From: Thiotrichaceae bacterium
GTDB taxonomy: Bacteria; Pseudomonadota; Gammaproteobacteria; Thiotrichales; Thiotrichaceae
Assembly (NCBI GenBank): GCA_027024625.1
Contig: JALVRY010000357.1
Coordinates: 1-10,991, forward strand
Reading direction: 5' to 3'
DNA: 10,991 nt
The notes below the pieces were generated by a model. It was not told the DNA's origin. It ran no database searches and saw only the letters and a program-made list of their open reading frames with translations. This document shows positions 6,662-10,991 of the stretch, one piece after another (positions within the stretch are counted from its first letter, which is position 1; every line of letters starts with the position of its first letter). Position numbers and translations under genes: made by a program.

Positions 6662-7138
6662 ATGAGTAAGCTCACGCATTTTAATAAACAAGGTGAAGCC
6701 CATATGGTTGATGTGGGAGCTAAGAATATAACGCATCGTGTAGCTGTTGCAGAAGGCCGTATTCAAATGCAGCCAGAAACATTGCAGAAAATAATGGAAG
6801 GTGATAACAAAAAAGGTGATGTGCTTGGTGTTGCCAGAATTGCGGGGATTATGGCATCTAAAAAAACAGCAGACCTTATTCCTCTCTGTCATCCGCTTGC
6901 TTTAAATAAAGTTGAAATTGATTTGCAAACAGATGAAGCCTTACCCGGTGTGCATTGCCAAGTGAGTGTTGAAGTATCTGGAAAAACAGGGGTGGAAATG
7001 GAAGCTCTAACCGCAGTGCAAGTGACTTTGCTAACGATTTACGATATGTGTAAAGCAGTGGATCGAGGAATGATTATGTCTAATGTTCGTTTGTTAAAAA
7101 AATCAGGTGGAAAGTCTGGTGATTGGTCAGCAGACTAA
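6662..7138 (+). CDS. moaC: Cyclic pyranopterin monophosphate synthase
   Basis: A 158-aa protein (E. coli MoaC 161 aa). With MoaA it makes cyclic pyranopterin monophosphate, the first intermediate of molybdenum cofactor synthesis; MoaC performs the rearrangement and cyclisation in the cytoplasm. Key residues fall at the E. coli positions: Lys51, the LIPLCHPL motif with His77, [10 protein letters not shown] with Glu112 and Glu114, and DMCKAVD with Asp128 and Lys131. The start is supported by AAGGA (6651-6655) six bases upstream. A TATAAT at 6542-6547 could be a -10 box, but no good -35 accompanies it. It stands alone: no other moa, mog or moe gene is in the window. No terminator separates it from the metZ promoter; readthrough would meet the metZ leader terminator. 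Confidence 0.97.
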   Translation: MSKLTHFNKQGEAHMVDVGAKNITHRVAVAEGRIQMQPETLQKIMEGDNKKGDVLGVARIAGIMASKKTADLIPLCHPLALNKVEIDLQTDEALPGVHCQVSVEVSGKTGVEMEALTAVQVTLLTIYDMCKAVDRGMIMSNVRLLKKSGGKSGDWSAD

Positions 7139-7154
7139 ATTCCTATATTTATAT

Positions 7155-7184
7155 TTGACAGTCGGCTTAACTTAGCACTATTCT
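7155..7184 (+). promoter_or_regulatory. Sigma-70 promoter of the metZ leader
   Basis: A perfect TTGACA (7155-7160) is followed after 18 bases by TATTCT (7179-7184). The predicted start, around 7191, coincides with the 5' edge of the SAM-II aptamer, so the transcript would begin almost exactly with the riboswitch. Confidence 0.8.
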
Positions 7185-7190
7185 AGCCTC

Positions 7191-7247
7191 ATGCGTTGAT
7201 TTGAGTGACAGCTTGCGGACGCAATATAAATACAGCTAAAGCGGGGG
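7191..7247 (+). promoter_or_regulatory. SAM-II (SAM-alpha) riboswitch aptamer
   Basis: The stretch matches the SAM-II pattern. P1 is TGCGT (7192-7196) with ACGCA (7219-7223). TGATTT (7197-7202) follows the P1 5' strand. ATAAAT (7226-7231) and CAGCTAAA (7233-7240) follow the 3' strand. The pseudoknot can be drawn between loop bases GCTT (7211-7214) and AAGC (7239-7242). SAM-II aptamers bind S-adenosylmethionine and repress methionine-synthesis genes, which agrees with metZ immediately downstream. The 3' strand of the aptamer can instead pair with the 5' arm of the downstream terminator (7236-7245 with 7254-7263), giving an antiterminator. Binding has not been tested; recognition rests on conserved bases and context. 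Confidence 0.9.
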
Positions 7248-7252
7248 AAATA

Positions 7253-7286
7253 ACCTGCTTTGGATTTTGTTCAAGCGGGTTTTTTT
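7253..7286 (+). terminator. Riboswitch-controlled intrinsic terminator before metZ
   Basis: ACCTGCTT (7253-7260) pairs with AAGCGGGT (7273-7280, one G-T pair) around a 12-base loop, followed by seven T (7280-7286). The right arm AAGCGGG is identical to aptamer bases 7239-7245, so both compete for the same CCTGCTT. This gives a simple off/on switch: SAM-bound pseudoknot allows the terminator; free aptamer strand forms the antiterminator. Confidence 0.85.
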
Positions 7287-7310
7287 ATGCCCGTAATTTG
7301 AGGATAAAAA

Positions 7311-8492
7311 ATGGATAATCAAAATGACTGGGCATTAGAAACACTTGCCATTCGCACTGGACATAAAAGAACAGCAGAAGCAGAGCATTCTGAGGCTATT
7401 TTCCCAACATCAAGTTATGTTTTTGGTAGTGCAGCCGAAGCAGCGGCTCGCTTTTCGGGTGAAGAACCTGGCAATATTTACTCTCGCCTAAGTAATCCAA
7501 CAGTGCGTTATTTTGAAGAGCGCTTAGCGATGATGGAAGGTGGAGATTCCTGTGTTGCAACATCATCAGGTATGGCTGCAATTATGGCGGTGATGATTGG
7601 TTTATTAAAAGCAGGTGATCATATCGTCTGCTCTCGCTCTATTTTTGGAACAACGACAGTTTTTCTCAATAATTTTATTGCCAAGTTTGGTGTTGATATT
7701 AGCTTTGTTAATTTAACTGATTTGGATGATTGGCAAAATGCACTTCAATCAAATACCCGTTTATTATTCGCAGAAACGCCATCTAATCCATTAAGTGATG
7801 TGGTTGACATAAAAGCATTGGCAGATATTGCACATCAAAATGATAGCTTATTGGTCATTGATAATTGTTTTTGTACGCCTGTACTGCAACGCCCTTTGGA
7901 TTTAGGGGCTGATATTGTTGTGCATTCAGCAACAAAATATCTAGACGGGCAGGGGCGTTGCCTTGGTGGTGCAGTCGTTGGTGACTCTGAAATTGTTGGA
8001 AAAGAGGTATTTGGTGTACTGCGTTCGGGCGGGGTTGCTATGAGTCCATTTAATGCTTGGGTATTTTTAAAAGGGTTGGAGACATTAAGCCTGAGGATGA
8101 AGGCTCATTCTGCATCCGCTTTAGAATTGGCACAATGGTTGGAGCAACATGAGGCTATCGAACGTGTCTATTTTACAGGCCTAGAATCTCACCCTCAGCA
8201 TGCCTTAATTAAGCAGCAGCAAAGTGACTGGGGTGGGATTGTCTCATTTGAAGTCAAGGGAGGAAAACAAGCGGGGTGGCGAGTAGTTGATAATACGCAA
8301 ATGATTTCAATCACTGCAAATTTAGGCGACGCAAAAACAACGATTACCCACCCAGCAACAACAACTCACGGACGTTTAACGCCTGAGCAACGTACAGAAT
8401 CAGGGATTTCGGATGGTTTGATTCGTGTGGCTGTAGGGCTAGAAAATATTGATGATATTAAGGCAGACTTGGAACGGGGATTACTGGCGTAA
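7311..8492 (+). CDS. metZ: O-succinylhomoserine sulfhydrylase
   Basis: A 393-aa PLP enzyme of the Cys/Met metabolism family. MetZ makes homocysteine directly from O-succinylhomoserine and sulfide in the cytoplasm, bypassing cystathionine. Visible family features: IYSRLSNPT (Tyr57 region), SSGMAAI (about 85-91), ETPSNP (155-160), VIDNCFCTP with Asp184 near the PLP ring, and HSATKYLDGQGR with Lys209 as the PLP lysine. The C-terminus has SLGD-like NLGDAKTTITHPATTTH and RVAVGLEN. The lack of strong cystathionine gamma-synthase features and the NCFCTP and DGQGR signatures favour MetZ over MetB or MetY; the acyl group used is inferred. GAGGA (7300-7304) precedes the ATG. Expression is probably controlled by the SAM-II switch in its leader. 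Confidence 0.93.
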   Translation: MDNQNDWALETLAIRTGHKRTAEAEHSEAIFPTSSYVFGSAAEAAARFSGEEPGNIYSRLSNPTVRYFEERLAMMEGGDSCVATSSGMAAIMAVMIGLLKAGDHIVCSRSIFGTTTVFLNNFIAKFGVDISFVNLTDLDDWQNALQSNTRLLFAETPSNPLSDVVDIKALADIAHQNDSLLVIDNCFCTPVLQRPLDLGADIVVHSATKYLDGQGRCLGGAVVGDSEIVGKEVFGVLRSGGVAMSPFNAWVFLKGLETLSLRMKAHSASALELAQWLEQHEAIERVYFTGLESHPQHALIKQQQSDWGGIVSFEVKGGKQAGWRVVDNTQMISITANLGDAKTTITHPATTTHGRLTPEQRTESGISDGLIRVAVGLENIDDIKADLERGLLA

Positions 8493-8514
8493 AATAATCC
8501 CACTATTGATGATA

Positions 8515-8550
8515 CATTGCCTCTACAGCAAGTTAGCTGTAGAGGCAATG
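8515..8550. terminator. Perfect 15-bp inverted repeat between convergent genes, possible terminator
   Basis: CATTGCCTCTACAGC (8515-8529) is perfectly complementary to GCTGTAGAGGCAATG (8536-8550) with a 6-base loop. It begins 22 bases after metZ stops and faces the minus-strand gene ending at 8610. Neither side has a T run, so it is not a standard intrinsic terminator. It may end transcription in both directions or protect mRNA 3' ends. A second, weaker repeat lies at 8570-8576 with 8592-8598. Confidence 0.5.
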
Positions 8551-8609
8551 AACTACACAAAACATGAATCTGTTGAGCTTGGGATGATCTATCAACAGTT
8601 TGTATATGG

Positions 8610-9437
8610 TTACTTTGTAGGTGTAGGTGCTTGAGTCATTGGTTTTTGTACCGCCTGTGGCTTAAATACGGTAAAACCTTCTGGGATGGTAAAATCTTTA
8701 TCTTCTAAAGTATCAGTTGATAGCTTAGAAAGCTCACTTTTCACTCCATTAATCAATCCCTTAACTCGTATTGCAACACCATCTTGATGGCTTGGCATTG
8801 TTTCTGCATCCGGGGCGGGTAGTCCGCGTATCTTAGCTGTCTCAACGGCAACGCTTTCCATGAAGTTAAACATGCTTTTAAGTTGACTCATGTCCTTTTC
8901 ATCAATGCCATCCTTGCTTATACAACTTTCCTTTATTGGCTTTCCGTTAACTGAAATGGTAATAATTTTGCAAGATAATCCCTGCACGGTGTCTGTTTTA
9001 TCGCTGGGTGTGATATCAACTTTAGGCGGTGGCATTTTTTCTTGTTTTTCCACTGCTTCCATTTGTTGTTCAAATGCCTTGCGTTGTTCCTCAGGCATTT
9101 TACTCAGTTGTTCCTTCATCTGAGCTTTCATATTTTCTTGCATTTTCATTGCTGTCGTTAAGCTATCTTTAATGGTGTCGATATTAGCCTCCATGTACTG
9201 CTTAACGTCAGGGTTGATGGTATACATTGTTTTCTTTTCTGTATCAAAAAGAGTATAAATATCGCTATCTGATTCATTTGTTCTAACGGTATTGCCGTGT
9301 ATTTGGATACTGCTTGTGCGAGTTTCCCCTTTAGGGTTAGTGTCAGTGAATGTTAACGTGGTGTCTGCCCATAAATTGCAACTAAGTAATGTGCTGCTGA
9401 GTAGTAAGCTAATATTGAGTAATGATTTTATCGTCAT
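8610..9437 (-). CDS. Exported DUF4412-like protein
   Basis: A 275-aa protein on the minus strand. The start at 9437 is chosen because it gives a clean signal peptide (MTIKSLLNISLLLSSTLLSCNLWA|D); an open frame continues 38 codons further upstream to 9551 but would bury it. The LLSC before the cleavage site could alternatively be a lipobox. Mature residues 25-85 contain SSIQIHGNTVRTN, then IYTLFDTEKKTMYTINPDVKQYME, the pattern I associate with DUF4412 proteins (a beta-rich periplasmic fold resembling lipoprotein carriers). A Glu/Gln/Lys/Met-rich helical segment (about 95-135) follows, likely a coiled coil. Then come GLSCKIITISVNGKPIKESC with two Cys that may pair, and a Pro-rich tail. Function unknown. 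It converges with metZ and diverges from the Pro-rich gene. The ribosome site is weak (GGAAA, about 10 bases upstream). Confidence 0.75.
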   Translation of the reverse strand: MTIKSLLNISLLLSSTLLSCNLWADTTLTFTDTNPKGETRTSSIQIHGNTVRTNESDSDIYTLFDTEKKTMYTINPDVKQYMEANIDTIKDSLTTAMKMQENMKAQMKEQLSKMPEEQRKAFEQQMEAVEKQEKMPPPKVDITPSDKTDTVQGLSCKIITISVNGKPIKESCISKDGIDEKDMSQLKSMFNFMESVAVETAKIRGLPAPDAETMPSHQDGVAIRVKGLINGVKSELSKLSTDTLEDKDFTIPEGFTVFKPQAVQKPMTQAPTPTK

Positions 9438-9750
9438 AAGGTTTTTCCATTTCTTTGCTGTATGTCCTATGAATATAGGATGAAATGGGTAAATAGCATA
9501 GAAATTTAGCATTTCAAACAGGTGGACGAAAAAAGATATTAGATGCCACATAAAAATTCATTTTTACTGTAAACTCTAAGATATGTAGAGTTTAAGGAGA
9601 CTCTGGATAGATTAGAGAGGGTCTTCTTTAAATATTTAAATAATCAATAAAACTAAGAGAGTTGGAAGACGTTAAAATATACTTTCCAAGTCCTTAATTA
9701 GCGATCAATGATTGAGAGCTTGCTCTTGAGTCTTTGACATTGTGAATATT
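9438..9750. other. Divergent intergenic region with a series of hairpins
   Basis: There is no gene in these 313 bases. On the plus strand, several inverted repeats precede the Pro-rich gene: TAAACTCTA (9570-9578) with TAGAGTTTA (9586-9594); AAGGAGAC (9594-9601) with GTCTTCTT (9621-9628, one G-T pair); TTGGAA (9662-9667) with TTCCAA (9684-9689); and TTGAGAG (9712-9718) with CTCTTGA (9723-9729) closing a CTTG loop. TCCTAT (9465-9470) with ATAGGA (9475-9480) lies in the leader of the minus-strand gene. I cannot place a confident promoter for either gene. Confidence 0.5.
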
Positions 9751-10524
9751 ATGAAAAAACTAAATGTATTACTTCTGTTGTTTGCTGTATTTATGACGAC
9801 TGCAAATGCGAACAGAAATGCGTCTTTATTTCCGCCAACGATGCAGGGTAAGTATCCAACACAAAGACAAGTTTGGCCAACCCCCATGACACCCTACCGT
9901 TGGCCAATGGCGACTATGCCCAATGTGCGTCAAATGCAGCCTCAGCAAAGAATGATGCAGACTATGCCTGCTTTTCCAACTAGGCAAATGATGATTCCAC
10001 AATCTCCATATCCTTACGCGACACCATATCGCGGTATGCCACAATATCCAGCAACAGCATATTCTGTTCCTCCCGTTTTGCGCTTTCCTGCAAACCAGAC
10101 TTTTCAGCAAGCTCGCCCTGTTTATAATATGAATAATGCATATGCTACTCCACAAATACAGCCGCCCCCCTATGCTAGACAGATGTATTTGCCTGCATAC
10201 CCTTTAGCGGCTAATACTGCGCAGCAACAGGCGAGACCTCAGTACCCAATGAAACAACGACCTCCTTTTAAGAAGAAGGTAAAGAAAAAGAAAAAGCCTT
10301 GGGGCGATACACGTTATATTTGGCCTGATTTCTATACTGATGCGACAGGTGATATGTGGGATAGTATGATGAATGCACCTTATGATATGGGGCGTATGCC
10401 AGGTGGTTGGCGTGCACCTTCTTTAAGTTCACCAGACCCTGTAACTGTCGGTGATGCGGTGACTAATCAGTTCCCACCCGTAATTGATGAGATTCCGAAT
10501 TTTATGCCGTTTATGAATAAATAA
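9751..10524 (+). CDS. Secreted Pro/Met/Gln/Tyr-rich protein, uncharacterised
   Basis: A 257-aa protein from the ATG at 9751; an in-frame GTG at 9742 would add three residues and cannot be excluded, since neither has a good ribosome site. Residues 1-20 are a signal peptide (MKKLNVLLLLFAVFMTTANA|N). The mature protein is low-complexity to about residue 173, dominated by Pro, Gln, Met, Tyr and Ala with recurring P-x-Y/M spacing. A basic cluster KKKVKKKKK (about 174-182) separates this from a different, ordered-looking C-terminal module (183-257): PWGDTRYIWPDFY, GDMWDSMMNAPYDMGRMPGGW, then SSPDPVTVGDAVTNQFPP. I do not recognise the family. The composition recalls structural or surface proteins, and loosely the proteins coating sulfur globules, but that is only a resemblance. 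The frame ends at a TAA immediately beside the insertion sequence, so the natural C-terminus may have been altered. Confidence 0.7.
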   Translation: MKKLNVLLLLFAVFMTTANANRNASLFPPTMQGKYPTQRQVWPTPMTPYRWPMATMPNVRQMQPQQRMMQTMPAFPTRQMMIPQSPYPYATPYRGMPQYPATAYSVPPVLRFPANQTFQQARPVYNMNNAYATPQIQPPPYARQMYLPAYPLAANTAQQQARPQYPMKQRPPFKKKVKKKKKPWGDTRYIWPDFYTDATGDMWDSMMNAPYDMGRMPGGWRAPSLSSPDPVTVGDAVTNQFPPVIDEIPNFMPFMNK

Positions 10525-10991
10525 TAGACATCTTTCCTAAATAGAGTCATACCTGAGATTAACCAAAGCAGTAACCAACCGCCAAGTCAGACCATAGTTT
10601 TTGTGCTTTCCTCTGTAAACATCTTTAGCAATTCTGAAAATTTTACAGCGTCTATTAATGTGCTCTATCAATATCCGTTGTTTAGATAAGCTCTTATTGT
10701 AGGCTTTCTCTTCTTTTGTTAGTGGTATCTTTTTCTTTCGCTTTACGGGAAGATTTGAGTTCTTATGGTAAGCCAATAGACCCTGATAGCCCAAATCTGC
10801 CAACAGTTTTGAATTAGAGGCGAGTAATATATTGCTTTCTTTATAAATTCTAAAATCATGGGCTTTGCCTTTAGCGATGACAACGCTATAGATAGCCAAC
10901 GTCAGTACACAAATAACTAATTGAACCTTAATTGTGTGGCGTTTTTTTTCCTGAATAATAGGCTCGTTGACCTTTAACAGGACGCTCTATA
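10525..10991 (-). mobile_element. IS5-family insertion sequence, 3' part, running off the window
   Basis: The element is identified by its transposase, which reads leftward from the window edge and ends at 10537. The boundary is probably within a few bases of 10525: the sequence there (TAGACATCTTTCC) resembles the outer end of IS5-group elements, and the preceding gene stops at 10524. The other end, its inverted repeat and the target duplication lie outside the window, so the exact edge is unproven. Confidence 0.75.
10537..10991 (-). pseudogene. IS5-family transposase, 5'-truncated by window and frameshifted
   Basis: Two minus-strand frames together make one transposase. From the window edge the first frame reads ERPVKGQRAYYSGKK, a standard IS5-type stretch, then stops at a TAA (10928-10930). 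The sequence continues in another frame from RHTIKVQLV through KAHDFRIYKES, LADLGYQG (a catalytic Asp) and RILIEHINRRCKIF (the catalytic Glu), to a TAG at 10537-10539. The switch falls at eight A on the coding strand (10942-10949 as T on the plus strand). Joining them needs a +1 or -2 shift. This could be an inactivating indel or slippage expression, as some IS5-group elements use two overlapping frames. The protein is a DDE transposase that moves the element. An internal TTG at 10899 is not a credible start. Confidence 0.85.

Noticed and set aside
9438..9551. N-terminal extension of the DUF4412-like gene by 38 codons
   Set aside because: The added residues are hydrophobic and His/Phe-rich with no domain match, and they would place a good signal peptide in the middle of the protein.
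9701..9735. Similarity to the start region of 16S rRNA (GAGAGCTTGCTCTT)
   Set aside because: Only a short hairpin is shared. The flanking sequence has none of the conserved rRNA blocks.
9734..9739. TTGACA as a -35 box for the Pro-rich protein gene
   Set aside because: The matching -10 would fall inside the coding region, downstream of the start codon.

Overview
The window looks like chromosome from a low-GC (about 40%) gammaproteobacterium. GcvP, HtpG, MoaC and MetZ are all of proteobacterial type, there is a sigma-32-style promoter before htpG, and most genes are followed by compact intrinsic terminators. I cannot fix the genus. A SAM-II riboswitch before metZ is notable, because that class is best known from Alphaproteobacteria.

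Layout, left to right. (1) The 3' end of gcvP (2-325). (2) A tandem pair of nearly identical small lipoprotein genes (629-1087, 1488-1928). Each has a DSSQNV repeat linker, a His/Cys-rich segment and a C-terminal peptidoglycan-binding domain. A 160-bp MITE-like palindromic element (1137-1296) sits between the first copy and its terminator. (3) Two further envelope genes: an exported 415-aa protein with a Cys/His pattern like NlpC/P60 enzymes (2331-3578), and a DUF1287-type lipoprotein (3785-4498). (4) Housekeeping genes: htpG (4580-6463), moaC (6662-7138) and metZ (7311-8492). metZ is preceded by a promoter, a SAM-II aptamer and a terminator. (5) A convergent minus-strand gene for an exported DUF4412-like protein (8610-9437). 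(6) A divergent gene for a Pro/Met/Gln-rich secreted protein (9751-10524) with an unusually long, hairpin-rich upstream region. (7) One end of an IS5-family element (about 10525 to the window edge) whose transposase is split by a frameshift at a run of eight A.

How the genes fit together. The left part is an envelope-related neighbourhood: two lipoproteins likely to bind peptidoglycan and two proteins resembling cell-wall cysteine hydrolases. They appear to be separate transcription units, not one operon, since terminators separate most of them. htpG, moaC and metZ are independent units for proteostasis, molybdenum cofactor synthesis and methionine synthesis. The most informative regulatory locus is the metZ leader, where aptamer, antiterminator and terminator can be drawn as competing helices. 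The clearest sign of genome plasticity is the duplicated lipoprotein gene, with one copy carrying an insertion that the other lacks.
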